This document shows, piece by piece, positions 19,348 through 29,416 of a DNA stretch of 64,000 nucleotides. Origin of the DNA: Paenibacillus mendelii (GTDB taxonomy: Bacteria > Bacillota > Bacilli > Paenibacillales > Paenibacillaceae). The position numbers and the translations under genes are program-made. The DNA lies in contig NZ_JANHOF010000017.1 in the NCBI RefSeq assembly GCF_024498075.1, forward strand, positions 1-64,000. Reading direction: 5' to 3'. Under the pieces are notes generated by a model, which did no database searches, was not told the DNA's origin, and saw nothing but the letters and a program-made list of their open reading frames with translations. Every line of letters starts with the position of its first letter. Within the stretch, counting starts at the first letter, position 1.

Positions 19348-20097
19348 ATGAACGAAATTGACTACAAGGCATTCTATGATCAAATTGGCAGACTTAATGG
19401 CTGGGATTTCAGCAAGGTGAAGGCCGCATCGGAAGGCGTGCTGTGGGATTTCTTCCCTGAAGTAACCCGGCACTGCAAGCCCTCGGATATCTGCCTTGAT
19501 ATCGGCACTGGCGGCGGAGAAGCCTTATTATCGATAGCGGACTGCGCCTTGCTCTTCGTGGGAATTGACCAATCCGCCGGGATGATTGAAACCGCACGGA
19601 AGCGTGCGGAGGAATCCGGCAAACCGAACGTCCGGTTCCTGCAGATGGATGCGCGGAGGCTTGAATTTCCGGAGCGCTTCTTCCAGGTGGTGTCCTGCCG
19701 CCATTCACCATTCGATGCGGCAGAAGTCGCGAAGGTATTGGCGCAGGATGGCGTATTCCTCACTCAGCAGGTCGGCGAGAAGGATAAGCTGAATGTGAAG
19801 GAGGCCTTCGGGAGAGGGCAGGCTTGGGAGGCAGAGGAAGGAGCGCTAACCTCGCAATACGTGACGGAATTAAGGGAAGCGGGCTTTACCGATATCCGGA
19901 CCTTCCACTACAATGCCGCGGAATATTATGAAACGGCGGAAGACCTGCTGTTCTTGCTGAAGCATACGCCGATCATTCCGGAATTTGGGCAGCGGGAAGC
20001 TGATTTTCCGATCCTCCATCAATTTATTCAAGACTATACGGAGGATAAAGGAATCCGGACCAATTCGGAGCGTTATATGATCATCGCGAAGAAATAG
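19348..20097 (+). CDS. Class I SAM-dependent methyltransferase
   Basis: A 249-residue Rossmann-fold methyltransferase. Motif I is CLDIGTGGGEALL, then FVGIDQSAGMIETARKRAEE (SAM ribose acidic residue) and RFLQMDARRLEFP. A C-terminal helical region, probably for the substrate, is less conserved. The start at 19348 follows AAGGGTGA by eight bases; an upstream in-frame TTG at 19330 would overlap the ribosome site. The acceptor is unknown. It stands alone between the aminotransferase and hutP. Confidence 0.87.
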   Translation: MNEIDYKAFYDQIGRLNGWDFSKVKAASEGVLWDFFPEVTRHCKPSDICLDIGTGGGEALLSIADCALLFVGIDQSAGMIETARKRAEESGKPNVRFLQMDARRLEFPERFFQVVSCRHSPFDAAEVAKVLAQDGVFLTQQVGEKDKLNVKEAFGRGQAWEAEEGALTSQYVTELREAGFTDIRTFHYNAAEYYETAEDLLFLLKHTPIIPEFGQREADFPILHQFIQDYTEDKGIRTNSERYMIIAKK

Positions 20098-20273
20098 GCT
20101 GTAAGAAGGGCATAGGGACATCAGTCTAAGCTCTATTATAATCATAACTTGCTCAATTTAGCTTATAGTGAATCGAGAAAGAGCTTGGCATGGAGGAATC
20201 TGCAATCATTCCTTTATTGCGAAGTTCTTTCGTTGTTTATGGGAAATGTGTTGAAACGAGAGGGAGGGCCGAC

Positions 20274-20750
20274 ATGACACAGCCGAGAGTAACCCGATAT
20301 TCGAATCGGACCAAATATACCCTGGGAAAGCTGGCATCGCTCCTAGTTTTGCTGCACAACGATGAATTGGGACGGGAAATTGAGGATGAGCTGGCGCTCA
20401 GAGGGTACCGGTATACTGTAGGGAAAGTCGGCTCCATGGACCTGGTCAAGGTTGTGGCCGCGATCGAGACGAGTGCCAAAGCCAATCATGTGATAGACCC
20501 CAATGTGTACCGGGAGGTCCATTCCTTGTATCATGCCATCTTGGAAGCGATTCAAGGCGTCGGCAGAGGAACGGTTCAATTCGGGGAGATTCTTCGTACG
20601 GTAGGCCTGACCTTCTCGATCGTCAGAGGCGTCGTGGATGTATCGGGGGATTCCAGCCAGTGGATCAGCGTCTGCATTTACGGTACGATCGGTGCTCCTA
20701 AGAAGGGGTTTGAACACGATGCTTTGGGCTTTGGATACAATCATATCTAA
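20274..20750 (+). CDS. hutP: HutP, histidine-dependent antiterminator of the hut operon
   Basis: A 158-residue RNA-binding protein. With L-histidine and Mg2+, HutP binds NAG triplets in the hut leader and lets RNA polymerase pass the terminator upstream of hutH. The C-terminus GFEHDALGFGYNHI matches the His-rich metal/ligand-binding motif of the family. The start at 20274 is set by AGGGAGG; an in-frame ATG at 20190 is less likely. hutP lies before the terminator at 20929, as in Bacillus subtilis. Confidence 0.95.
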   Translation: MTQPRVTRYSNRTKYTLGKLASLLVLLHNDELGREIEDELALRGYRYTVGKVGSMDLVKVVAAIETSAKANHVIDPNVYREVHSLYHAILEAIQGVGRGTVQFGEILRTVGLTFSIVRGVVDVSGDSSQWISVCIYGTIGAPKKGFEHDALGFGYNHI

Positions 20751-20903
20751 GGACAGCATTCGCATGTGCTGGCGGTCAAAGTTAGAACGGAACAGAGCTA
20801 ACGGGCAAGTGCCCAAATGAAGTCAGATGGATTGACAGCATGAATCTTCGGTGTTACGTTTATTTGTAAGTGAAGAAAGCATAGGTCCAAGTAATTGAAT
20901 ATT

Positions 20904-20920
20904 CAGCCCATAGTGATTAG
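20904..20920 (+). promoter_or_regulatory. HutP-binding RNA site (NAG-N4-UAG-N4-UAG)
   Basis: CAG-CCCA-TAG-TGAT-TAG: three NAG triplets with exactly four bases between them, the spacing HutP is known to require. It sits eight bases upstream of the hut terminator stem. Confidence 0.8.
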
Positions 20921-20928
20921 GATATCAG

Positions 20929-20973
20929 GGGGCTATACCTAGGAAGTCATTTCCTGGGTATAGTCCCTTTTTT
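20929..20973 (+). terminator. Conditional terminator between hutP and hutH
   Basis: A 17-bp stem (20929-20945 with 20951-20967; two G-U pairs) with a GTCAT loop and six Ts. With the NAG site just upstream it forms the histidine-controlled antitermination element. Confidence 0.92.
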
Positions 20974-21007
20974 GCATTCATATATGAAGCAAGAGGAGAG
21001 AGCGTCC

Positions 21008-22516
21008 ATGATACAACTAGACGGCAGCTGTTTATCGATGGAACAGGTCAGCCAAGTCATTCACGATAATGAGCTTGTAGAAATAAGTGAAATCTCCTGG
21101 GACAAGGTGAAGAAATCCAGAGATGTCGTGGAATCTATCGTATCCAAGGGAAGCCTTGTTTACGGGGTAACGACAGGGTTCGGCAAATTTAGCGACACTG
21201 TCATATCGGTCGAAGACGTCGAAGAGCTGCAAATCAACTTGATCCGGAGTCATGCCTGTGGTGTAGGCGAGCCGCTGCCCGAGAAGGTCGCCAAGACGAT
21301 GCTTCTTCTAAGAGCCAATGCTTTGGCCAAAGGCTACTCCGGAATTCGTCCGGCGACACTCCAGCTCTTAGTCGATGCGCTGAATCACAATATCTACCCC
21401 GTTATACCGAGCCAAGGCTCATTAGGTGCCAGCGGCGACCTTGCGCCGTTGTCTCATCTGGCTCTGGTGCTGGTCGGCGAAGGGGAGGCGGACTATAAGG
21501 GCCGGCGGATGATCGGGGGCGAAGCTCTGAAGCAGGCGGGGCTTCAGCCTATTCGCCTGCAGGCCAAGGAAGGCTTGGCGCTCATTAACGGCACGCAAGC
21601 GATGACCGCCATTGGGACGATGGCCTATCTGGAGGCTGAGCGGCTCGCTAATCTGGCCGATGGTGTCGCAGCGCTCACCTTGGAAGGATTAAGAGGCATC
21701 GTGGACGCCTTCCTGCCTGAATCCCATCAAGTGCGTCCTTATCCGGAACAGAAGCAGGTTGCCGATCGGATCCTCGGCTGGGTCGAGGGGAGCCAGCTTA
21801 CCACCTCGCAAGGCGAGCTTCGTACGCAGGATGCCTACTCCTTGCGCTGCATTCCGCAGGTACATGGCGCGATTCAGCAGGTGCTTGCCTATGTAAAGGA
21901 CAAATTGCTGATCGAGATCAACTCGGCGACGGATAATCCGCTGATCTTCTCGGATTCCGGGAGGGTCATCTCAGGCGGCAACTTTCACGGCCAGCCGATT
22001 GCCTTCGCGATGGATTTTCTGGGGATCGCTATCGCAGAGGTCGCCAGCATATCGGAACGAAGAATCGAGCGCCTCGTCAATCCGCAGTTGAATGACCTGC
22101 CGGCGTTTCTCAGTCCGAACCCTGGCCTGGAATCGGGCTTGATGATTACGCAATATGTAGCGGCCTCTCTCGTTTCGGAGAACAAGACATTAGCCCACCC
22201 TTCCAGCGTCGATTCGATTCCTTCCTCCGCGAATCAGGAGGATCATGTCAGTATGGGAACGACAGCAGCCCGGCATGCGGCGATGATTGTGCAGAACAGC
22301 CGCAAGGTCTTGGCGATCGAAGCGATCTGTGCGGCTCAAGCCGCTGATATCCGGGGAGTCGAGAGGCTGGCGCCAAAAACAAGAAGGCTGCACCGTCAAA
22401 TTCGTTCCATCGTTCCGTTGATCAAGAAGGATCGCGTATTCTCCCAAGATATTGAGAAGCTGTCACGCAGCATGGAGGAGCAGGATTGGTCGTTCGATCA
22501 ACCTGCACATGCATAG
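21008..22516 (+). CDS. hutH: Histidine ammonia-lyase
   Basis: A 502-residue cytosolic enzyme that deaminates L-histidine to urocanate. The Ala141-Ser142-Gly143 triad in [14 protein letters not shown] forms the MIO electrophile by itself. Other family segments are [13 protein letters not shown] and [15 protein letters not shown]. The start at 21008 uses AGGAGAG upstream; it lies 35 bp after the conditional terminator, so expression should depend on HutP. The length matches HutH. Confidence 0.97.
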   Translation: MIQLDGSCLSMEQVSQVIHDNELVEISEISWDKVKKSRDVVESIVSKGSLVYGVTTGFGKFSDTVISVEDVEELQINLIRSHACGVGEPLPEKVAKTMLLLRANALAKGYSGIRPATLQLLVDALNHNIYPVIPSQGSLGASGDLAPLSHLALVLVGEGEADYKGRRMIGGEALKQAGLQPIRLQAKEGLALINGTQAMTAIGTMAYLEAERLANLADGVAALTLEGLRGIVDAFLPESHQVRPYPEQKQVADRILGWVEGSQLTTSQGELRTQDAYSLRCIPQVHGAIQQVLAYVKDKLLIEINSATDNPLIFSDSGRVISGGNFHGQPIAFAMDFLGIAIAEVASISERRIERLVNPQLNDLPAFLSPNPGLESGLMITQYVAASLVSENKTLAHPSSVDSIPSSANQEDHVSMGTTAARHAAMIVQNSRKVLAIEAICAAQAADIRGVERLAPKTRRLHRQIRSIVPLIKKDRVFSQDIEKLSRSMEEQDWSFDQPAHA

Positions 22517-22566
22517 TCTGTAAGTAGAAGCACCGCATCTTATCTTCGTATGAAGGAGAAGATCAT

Positions 22567-24234
22567 ATGCACAACACAGATAAGGTTATACGGGCTCCGC
22601 GGGGCAATCAGCTGAATACGAAGGGATGGGTTCAGGAAGCCGTGCTGCGCATGCTGATGAATAACCTGGACCCTGAAGTGGCGGAGCACCCGCAGAAGCT
22701 GGTCGTGTATGGCGGAATCGGGAAGGCCGCCCGCAGCTGGGAGGCGTTCGAGCGCATCGTGGAATCCCTGAAGGAGCTCGAAGAGAATGAGACGCTGCTC
22801 GTGCAATCCGGCAAGCCCGTAGCGGTGTTCCGAACAACGAAGGATTCTCCGCGCGTCTTGCTGGCTAATTCGAACCTCGTCCCGGCTTGGGCGAATTGGG
22901 ATACCTTTCATGAGCTGGATAGGAAGGGGCTTATGATGTACGGGCAGATGACTGCCGGAAGCTGGATCTATATCGGAAGCCAGGGCATTGTCCAAGGCAC
23001 CTACGAGACGTTCGCGGAATGCGCACGCCAGCACTTTAATCAAACCCTCCAAGGAACGATTACCGTGACGGCCGGCTTGGGCGGAATGGGCGGCGCTCAG
23101 ACGCTCGCCGTGACGATGAACGAAGGGGTCGTCATCGGCATCGATGTCGACAGAACGCGGATTGAGAAGCGGATCGAAACCCGCTATTGCGACCTGTTCG
23201 TCGAGTCGCTGGACGCTGCCATTGCGCTCGCGCAGGATGCCAAGGAGGCCGGAAAGGCTCTCTCCATCGGGCTGCTCGGCAATGCGGCGGAAGTGCTGCC
23301 GGCCATGCTGAGCCGCCATTTCATTCCGGATATCATTACGGATCAGACGTCTGCGCATGATCCGCTCAACGGCTATTTGCCAGCGGGGATGACGATTGAA
23401 GAAGGGAATCAGCTCCGTGCCGAGAACCCGGAGGAATATGTGAAGAAGTCCAAGGCCTCCATGGCTGTGCACGTCCGGGCTATTCTAGCTATGCGGGATA
23501 AAGGTGCGATTGCCTTTGATTATGGAAACAACATTCGCCAGGCAGCATACGACGAAGGCGTGAAGAATGCATTCGACTTTCCCGGCTTCGTGCCCGCGTA
23601 TATCCGGCCGCAATTTTGCGAAGGCAAGGGGCCTTTCCGTTGGGTTGCCCTGTCCGGCGATCCTGAGGATATTCATAAGACAGATGAAGCGATTCTGCGT
23701 GAGTTTGCGCATAACGAGCATCTCTGCCAATGGATTCGTATGGCGCAGGATAAGATTGCGTTCCAAGGGCTCCCTGCCCGTATTTGTTGGCTTGGCTATG
23801 GCGAGCGCGCACGATTCGGCAGGATCATTAATGACATGGTCGCATCGGGTGAGCTGAGTGCGCCGGTCGTGATCGGCCGCGACCACCTGGATGCGGGCTC
23901 CGTTGCTTCACCGAACCGCGAGACGGAAGCGATGATGGACGGCAGCGACGCGGTAGCCGATTGGCCGCTCCTTAATGCGCTGGTGAATACCGCGGCCGGA
24001 GCCAGCTGGGTATCCATCCATCACGGAGGCGGCGTAGGGATGGGATATTCCATGCACGCAGGCATGGTGGTCGTGGCCGATGGGACGAAGGACGCGGAAG
24101 CGCGGCTCGAGCGGGTGTTGACTACCGATCCGGGAATAGGCGTTGTCCGGCATGCGGATGCGGGCTATGAATTAGCCGTTGATACTGCGAAGAAGAAGGG
24201 CATCCACATGCCGATGCTCGGGCAGCAGAGCTGA
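22567..24234 (+). CDS. hutU: Urocanate hydratase
   Basis: A 555-residue NAD+-dependent urocanase that turns urocanate into imidazolonepropionate. The segment [19 protein letters not shown] is the Gly-rich NAD site, and [19 protein letters not shown] is a conserved C-terminal block. GAAGGAG precedes the ATG. It lies 50 bp after hutH with no terminator between, as the second structural gene of the operon. Confidence 0.97.
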   Translation: MHNTDKVIRAPRGNQLNTKGWVQEAVLRMLMNNLDPEVAEHPQKLVVYGGIGKAARSWEAFERIVESLKELEENETLLVQSGKPVAVFRTTKDSPRVLLANSNLVPAWANWDTFHELDRKGLMMYGQMTAGSWIYIGSQGIVQGTYETFAECARQHFNQTLQGTITVTAGLGGMGGAQTLAVTMNEGVVIGIDVDRTRIEKRIETRYCDLFVESLDAAIALAQDAKEAGKALSIGLLGNAAEVLPAMLSRHFIPDIITDQTSAHDPLNGYLPAGMTIEEGNQLRAENPEEYVKKSKASMAVHVRAILAMRDKGAIAFDYGNNIRQAAYDEGVKNAFDFPGFVPAYIRPQFCEGKGPFRWVALSGDPEDIHKTDEAILREFAHNEHLCQWIRMAQDKIAFQGLPARICWLGYGERARFGRIINDMVASGELSAPVVIGRDHLDAGSVASPNRETEAMMDGSDAVADWPLLNALVNTAAGASWVSIHHGGGVGMGYSMHAGMVVVADGTKDAEARLERVLTTDPGIGVVRHADAGYELAVDTAKKKGIHMPMLGQQS

Positions 24235-24274
24235 GCGTCGGCAGACATGTCGGTCAAGGAAGGAAGGGGACTAG

Positions 24275-25249
24275 ATGAACAAGATAGAGCTGCTTCATCC
24301 GCCTGAGATCATGAGACGCTCGAATTGGAGAGACCGCTATGAAACGAAGGCAGCGCAGTGGTTAACGCCATGGGATGGCGAGGAACAACCCGAGGTTGGC
24401 TTCATCGGCATGCCGTTATCCAAAACCTCGATCAGCCATTCCGGCGCATCGATGACACCTAACGCGCTGCGCGAATTATTCGGGAATGTCACCACCTATA
24501 ACATGGATCATGAAGTGGATTTGCAAGAGCTGCATGCCCGGGATCTGGGCGACATTCAGATGCATGTGACGGATTTATTGAAATGTCATTCCAACATTGA
24601 GGAAGGGATGAACCATATTTATGCGGCTCTGCCGGGCATATTCCCAATTATTATGGGTGGGGACCACTCGATTACGTGTCCGTCTGTCAAGGCGTTTAAG
24701 CGGCATATTGGCGGCAGCGTAGGTATGGTTCAAATCGATTCCCACATGGACGTCAGAAATTTGGAGGACGGCGGCCCCTCTAACGGAACCCCTATTCGCG
24801 GCTTGATCGAGTCGGGAACGGTTGAAGGCCGTCATATTGCCCAAATCGGACTTCACAGCTTTGCCAATTCGCGAGCTTATCATGAGTATGCCAGGTCCCA
24901 AGGAATTACCCAATTCACTTCCCGCCAGGTCTACCGGCTTGGCATCGAAGCGCTGGTCGACCAAGCCTTGGAAGTGGCGGGCAGGGATACGGATGCTATA
25001 TATGTGACGGTAGATATGGATGTGCTGGATCAGGCCTTTGCACCGGGCGTCCCCGCCATGGTGCCCGCCGGGATGACTTCGTGGGAGCTGCTGGAAGCAG
25101 TGTTTCAGTTAGGCCGGCATCCCAAGGTTAAGGGATTCGATATCGTCTGCGTAGATCCGATGCAGGATCCGCGAAGAGCGACGGTCAGGATGACGCTGCA
25201 CACCATATTGACGTTTCTGACCGGGTACATGAAACGCGCGGACTCCTGA
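24275..25249 (+). CDS. hutG: Formimidoylglutamase (ureohydrolase family)
   Basis: A 324-residue metallohydrolase of the arginase/agmatinase fold. It should hydrolyse N-formimino-glutamate to glutamate and formamide. Metal-ligand motifs are visible: GGDHSITCPS, QIDSHMDVRN and VTVDMDVLDQAFAPGVPA. The Ser before His in the second motif replaces the usual Ala. Context in the hut operon decides the call over agmatinase. Here hutG precedes hutI, the reverse of the B. subtilis order. Confidence 0.88.
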   Translation: MNKIELLHPPEIMRRSNWRDRYETKAAQWLTPWDGEEQPEVGFIGMPLSKTSISHSGASMTPNALRELFGNVTTYNMDHEVDLQELHARDLGDIQMHVTDLLKCHSNIEEGMNHIYAALPGIFPIIMGGDHSITCPSVKAFKRHIGGSVGMVQIDSHMDVRNLEDGGPSNGTPIRGLIESGTVEGRHIAQIGLHSFANSRAYHEYARSQGITQFTSRQVYRLGIEALVDQALEVAGRDTDAIYVTVDMDVLDQAFAPGVPAMVPAGMTSWELLEAVFQLGRHPKVKGFDIVCVDPMQDPRRATVRMTLHTILTFLTGYMKRADS

Positions 25250-25324
25250 AGCTTCACCCGGATGGAGCGATATGCCTTGATGGCCCATGGCAATCGGGAG
25301 CGGACTTCGAGTGAGGTGAGAAGA

Positions 25325-26605
25325 GTGGCTCAGCAAATTGACTTATTGATTCACAATATAGGAACACTCGTTACGATGAAGGGGAAATCCGGGCCGCGGC
25401 AAGGCCGCGAGATGTCCGAGGCAGCCTCCCTTCAGCAAGGTGCTGTAGCCATTCGTGGAGGGATCATCGCAGCTATCGGTACGGAAGCCGATGTCCGGGC
25501 TGAGATAGGCGGCGCCGCGATTGCGGCGGCATACGATGCGGAAGGGTTATTGGTAACCCCGGGGCTGGTTGACCCGCATACCCATCTCGTTCACGGCGGA
25601 TCCCGGGAGAATGAGCTCTCGCTTAAGCTGCAAGGCGCCTCGTACTTGGACATATTGGCTCAAGGCGGCGGCATATTAAGCACGGTTCGCGCCACGAGGC
25701 GAGCTTCGGAGGAGGAGCTCTTCCATAAAGCGAAGCGAAGCCTCGACACGATGCTGCAGTTCGGGGTGACGACAGCGGAAGCCAAGAGCGGCTACGGTCT
25801 AACACTGGAGGATGAGATCAAGCAGCTCAGGGTCACGCAGAAATTGAACGAGGCACATCCTGTGCAGCTCGTGTCTACCTTTATGGGGGCTCACATGGTG
25901 CCTGAGGAATACAAAGGACGCGCGGACGAGTATGTGCAGCTGGTGATCCAGGTGATGCTGCCCGAAGTGAAACGCCAGGGGCTTGCTGAATTCTGCGATG
26001 TCTTCTGCGAGCAGGGCGTATTCACCGTCGACCAGTCGCAGCGCGTGCTGGAGGCAGCCAAGGCGCTCGGGTTTGCCGTCAAAATCCATGCCGATGAGAT
26101 CGAGCCGATGGGCGGTGCGGAGCTTGCCGGGGAATTAGGATGCATCTCCGCGGAGCATCTGCTTGCCGCGTCCGATACAGGCTTAGAGGCGATGCAGCGT
26201 GCGGGAGTTATTGCCGTATGCTTGCCGGCCACCTCCTTCAATTTGCGATTAAAGCATCATGCCCATGCCCGAAGGATGATTGAGCTGGGGTTGGCCGTTG
26301 CCGTGTCGACCGATTATAACCCGGGGAGCTCGCCCACCGAGAATATTCAACTCGCGATGACCTTAGCCTGCTTGAATTTAGGCATGACGCCGGAAGAAGT
26401 CCTAACAGCCGTTACGATCAACGCGGCGCATGCCATAGGGCGGGGCGATCGCGTAGGAAGCCTGGAGATAGGCAAGCAAGCGGATATCGTCATATTTAAT
26501 GCCCCTAACCTGGCGTACCTGCCGTATCATTTTGGAATCAATCATGTGCATACCGTCATCAAGCAAGGAAAAATCGTCGTTTCCCAAGGCAGGCTGCTGC
26601 AATAG
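25325..26605 (+). CDS. hutI: Imidazolonepropionase
   Basis: A 426-residue amidohydrolase that opens the imidazolone ring to N-formimino-glutamate. VDPHTHLVHGGSRENEL provides the HxH metal site; later are KIHADEIEPMGGAELAG and STDYNPGSSPTENIQL. The GTG start at 25325 is chosen because AGGTGAG lies upstream and the N-terminus then matches the known HutI start (QIDLLIHNIGTLVTM). In-frame ATGs at 25262 and 25280 would add unmatched residues. Last gene of the hut operon; I see no hutM permease. Confidence 0.96.
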   Translation: MAQQIDLLIHNIGTLVTMKGKSGPRQGREMSEAASLQQGAVAIRGGIIAAIGTEADVRAEIGGAAIAAAYDAEGLLVTPGLVDPHTHLVHGGSRENELSLKLQGASYLDILAQGGGILSTVRATRRASEEELFHKAKRSLDTMLQFGVTTAEAKSGYGLTLEDEIKQLRVTQKLNEAHPVQLVSTFMGAHMVPEEYKGRADEYVQLVIQVMLPEVKRQGLAEFCDVFCEQGVFTVDQSQRVLEAAKALGFAVKIHADEIEPMGGAELAGELGCISAEHLLAASDTGLEAMQRAGVIAVCLPATSFNLRLKHHAHARRMIELGLAVAVSTDYNPGSSPTENIQLAMTLACLNLGMTPEEVLTAVTINAAHAIGRGDRVGSLEIGKQADIVIFNAPNLAYLPYHFGINHVHTVIKQGKIVVSQGRLLQ

Positions 26606-26653
26606 AGCCGTATGCTGCTCTTGCATGAAACCGCTAGGGACTCCCAGTCATGT

Positions 26654-26704
26654 ACCAAGCAAGGGCAAGGGATGCAGCTGTCTGCCTCCCTTACCCCGCT
26701 TGGT
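26654..26704 (+). terminator. hut operon terminator (long imperfect hairpin)
   Basis: ACCAAGC pairs with GCTTGGT, with an inner GGG-C-AAGGGA-T-GCAG arm against CTGC-C-TCCCTT-A-CCC. A weak T tract (TCATTT) follows. Confidence 0.65.
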
Positions 26705-26791
26705 TCATTTCATCTCAAGCTCATGTCTACTGCATCTAAACGGATTAGAACCCAAGCGATTAGATCCGGAGCATACTGAAGAGCGCAGTAA

Positions 26792-26980
26792 CCGGGGATT
26801 AGTGAAATTGCTGCAGCGGGTCAGGCCGTTTGCGGTAAGATCGGACAAGCATTGACGGGGTATACCATTGGATTACCAACCATAGTGGCCATTGGCCATG
26901 AGCTATTGTCATCGGAAGGTATTATCGATAAACTGAGGGCAGGCTGGGGCAATCAATCCTGTTACTTTGGCATAAAATGA
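26792..26980 (+). pseudogene. Possible gene remnant (62-codon open frame without a good start)
   Basis: In the 534-bp gap between hutI and hisJ, this frame stays open after a stop at 26789 and encodes a protein-like, partly hydrophobic segment (GKIGQALTGYTIGLPTIVAI, then GHELLSSEGIIDKL) up to TGA. There is no ATG/GTG start with a ribosome site before the middle. It could be the 3' remnant of a decayed gene or chance. I recognise no family. The rest of the gap (26981-27120) shows no gene. Confidence 0.3.
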
Positions 26981-27140
26981 GCTTGGCTAATTGGACGCAG
27001 TCAGAGCTGCTGGACTGGTGGATATGAACCGGACGCTCGAAATGAGTGTTTGAGCCAAGACGCATGTCTTGCACATGATCCGACGGAGAAAGGCCATCGC
27101 TGCCAAGCCTGCCCAGCGTGAAGGAGAGGAGTAAATAACG

Positions 27141-28031
27141 ATGCTGAAGAGTCACCCTTATACAGTCCGTAGAGACGGACACACCCATACCGAGTATTGT
27201 TATCATGGTTCAGGGGAGAAGGCGGAACAGTACGTCGTGCAGGCGATTAAGAACGAATTTGAGATATACAGCTTGACCGAGCATACCCCCTTGCCGGAGC
27301 GGCTGTCCAGTCAAATTCCCAATGGGCCGGAGCTGATCAGAGAGCTGGCGATGCCCTTTCATGAGCTGCAGCACTATCTCGGGATGGCTGAGGGATTAAA
27401 AGAGAAGTATAGGGATCAAATCGAGCTGCTCGTCGGCTTAGAGGTGGATTACATACCGGGGATGGAATCCGATACCCGGCAGCTTCTGGACAGCTGCGGG
27501 AACAGGCTGGAGGATGGCGTATTGTCGGTTCATTTTCTCCCGGGGAAGAGCGGTTGGAGATGTGTGGACTATACGCCCGCCGACTTCAAGGACGGTCTAA
27601 TCGATTATTACGGCAGCGTGGACAAGGTGTATCAAGCCTATTACGACGCGGTTGAACAAAGCATCGAGTCGGATCTAGGCCCTAATAAGCCGCGGAGGGT
27701 CGGGCACCTTACCTTGATTCATAAGTATCAAGACATTCATAAACCTACTGATCCGGATTGCTGCCGAGAGAACATCTACCGTATCCTGAGCAAGGTCAAA
27801 GCACATAACATGGAGCTGGACTTCAATGTGGCCGGATTATTCCAGCCTGCTTGCCGGGAAATTTATCCTCCGGAATGGATCATTCAAGAAGCACTCCGCT
27901 TAAACATTCCGATGATATATGGCTCGGACTCGCATCGGGTCGAGCATGTAGGCAGAGGGTATGACGTGTTTAAAGAGATCATGGGAACCGTATCCGGCGC
28001 AGACGGCAGTGACGAGCGAGTAGAGAAATGA
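27141..28031 (+). CDS. hisJ: Histidinol-phosphatase, PHP family (HisJ type)
   Basis: A 296-residue metal-dependent phosphoesterase that removes phosphate from L-histidinol phosphate in histidine biosynthesis. PHP motifs: DGHTHTEYC, YSLTEHTP, LVGLEVDYIPG, a middle VGHLTLIHK and YGSDSHRVEHVGRGY. GAAGGAGAGGAG precedes the ATG. It directly follows the histidine-degrading hut operon but is separated by a terminator and 0.5 kb. I found no T-box consensus in its leader. The symbol follows B. subtilis usage; hisK is a synonym elsewhere. Confidence 0.92.
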   Translation: MLKSHPYTVRRDGHTHTEYCYHGSGEKAEQYVVQAIKNEFEIYSLTEHTPLPERLSSQIPNGPELIRELAMPFHELQHYLGMAEGLKEKYRDQIELLVGLEVDYIPGMESDTRQLLDSCGNRLEDGVLSVHFLPGKSGWRCVDYTPADFKDGLIDYYGSVDKVYQAYYDAVEQSIESDLGPNKPRRVGHLTLIHKYQDIHKPTDPDCCRENIYRILSKVKAHNMELDFNVAGLFQPACREIYPPEWIIQEALRLNIPMIYGSDSHRVEHVGRGYDVFKEIMGTVSGADGSDERVEK

Positions 28032-28038
28032 TTCCCCT

Positions 28039-28082
28039 AAATAGCCATGCAGGCCCCTTTACCTGTATGGCTATTTATTATT
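28039..28082 (+). terminator. hisJ terminator
   Basis: AAATAGCCAT pairs with ATGGCTATTT, with an inner CAGG/CCTG, followed by ATTATTG. Confidence 0.75.
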
Positions 28083-28300
28083 GTGTGATGCGTCTGCGTG
28101 CGCCTTTGTTTCCGGATGCCAGTCTTGTTGAATCATTCCGGGAATCTGAATCAATAGCGATCGGATGAATATTCGCCCGCACAGCGCTAATTTTGGACGG
28201 TGGAACTTCCGCGGGCTGTCAGGATCGGTTCATGCTTTTTCTATCTAATGATGATAGAATAGGGCTTGGAGATAACGTGAGGTACGGAGGGAACAACGTC

Positions 28301-29176
28301 TTGAAGACATTCAACAAGGTCTATATCGAAATTACCAGCGTGTGCAATCTGGCATGCAGCTTCTGCCCGCAGACGGCCCGGCAGTCCAAGTTCATCCAGC
28401 TGGATGCGTTTAATCACATATTGGATCAAATCAAACCGCATACGAACCATATTTACCTTCATGTGAAGGGGGAGCCGCTGCTCCATCCTCGGATTGATGA
28501 GCTGCTGGATGCGAGTCATGCCAAAGGGTTCAAGGTTAATATCACGACTAACGGGACGCTCATTCAGAAGAAAATGTCCAAGCTCATCGGAAAACCGGCG
28601 CTGCGTCAAATGAACTTCTCGCTCCATAGCTTCGATGGACATGAGGGCTCGGAGGACCGCGAAGGCTACCTTGCGAACATTCTTACCTTCGTCCGGGAAG
28701 CGGTCAAGCATAACGTGATCATCTCGTTTCGGCTGTGGAATTTAGATCAGGATAACGTGACGAACGCTCAGCGGAATCGGAATAGAGAAACGCTGGAGGT
28801 GCTGGAGAAGGAGTTTAACCTGGACTTCAAGATTGAAGAAAAGGTGGCGCCGGGCAGCGGAGTCAAAATTGCCGACCGCATCTACTTGAACCAGGATCAT
28901 GAATTCCAATGGCCGAGCTTGGATGCGCCCGAGGATAATGGCAAGGGCTTCTGTCACGCGCTGCGGAGCCAAGCGGCGATATTGGTAGACGGCACGGTCG
29001 TGCCATGCTGCCTGGATGGCGAGGGCGTCATCAATTTAGGCAACGTGAATAATGCTCCCTTCTCCGAAATTGTGGAGAGTGAGAGAGCGAATAACCTGTT
29101 CTATGGATTTTCCAGAAGAGAAGCGGTCGAGGAATTATGCCGGAAGTGCGGGTACAGACAGCGTTTCGGCACATAA
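28301..29176 (+). CDS. Radical SAM/SPASM-type protein
   Basis: A 291-residue radical SAM enzyme. The N-terminal CNLACSFC is the CxxxCxxC [4Fe-4S] motif; HVKGEPLLHPRIDELL and NITTNGTLI are SAM-domain landmarks. The C-terminal part has VPCCLDGEG and LCRKCGY, a short SPASM-like cluster site. The TTG start at 28301 is 10 bases after GGAGG and places the protein naturally at KTFNKVYIE; an ATG at 28193 is a weaker choice. Its substrate is unknown. No peptide substrate gene was seen next to it. It is too short for a typical anaerobic sulfatase-maturing enzyme. Confidence 0.85.
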   Translation: MKTFNKVYIEITSVCNLACSFCPQTARQSKFIQLDAFNHILDQIKPHTNHIYLHVKGEPLLHPRIDELLDASHAKGFKVNITTNGTLIQKKMSKLIGKPALRQMNFSLHSFDGHEGSEDREGYLANILTFVREAVKHNVIISFRLWNLDQDNVTNAQRNRNRETLEVLEKEFNLDFKIEEKVAPGSGVKIADRIYLNQDHEFQWPSLDAPEDNGKGFCHALRSQAAILVDGTVVPCCLDGEGVINLGNVNNAPFSEIVESERANNLFYGFSRREAVEELCRKCGYRQRFGT

Positions 29177-29234
29177 CAAGCGGCAAGGCTGAGCAGAGAA
29201 TCAACGGGAAACGGGCAATGAATAGATGTACGTG

Positions 29235-29260
29235 AAGACACGGCTCTCCGTGTCTTTTTT
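29235..29260 (+). terminator. Terminator after the radical SAM gene
   Basis: AAGACACGG pairs with CCGTGTCTT across CTCT, followed by TTTT. Confidence 0.92.
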
Positions 29261-29354
29261 GTGTTCATGCGTCAAGAATCGGGATGTTGTTATTGCAGGA
29301 TGCCGATATGTAGTCCGGAAGATGCGTGTGTCAATGAGACCGGGGCATACCCAA

Positions 29355-29396
29355 GATGAAGCGTTCGCCCTATTGTAGGGTGGACGCTTCTTCATC
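29355..29396. repeat. Long hairpin in a gene-poor stretch
   Basis: GATGAAGCGT faces ACGCTTCTTCATC (one bulge), with an inner CCCTA/TAGGG closed by TTG. No T run on either side. It could be an RNA element or a mobile-repeat remnant. Confidence 0.45.
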
Positions 29397-29416
29397 AAGT
29401 CCGGGAGAATGAAGAG

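Noticed and set aside
26981-27140. T-box leader for hisJ
   Set aside because: No T-box sequence (TGGnACCGCG) could be found upstream of the gene.
28301-29176. Radical SAM protein as a RiPP-maturing enzyme or anaerobic sulfatase-maturing enzyme
   Set aside because: I found no peptide gene beside it, and it is shorter than typical anSME proteins; function left open.
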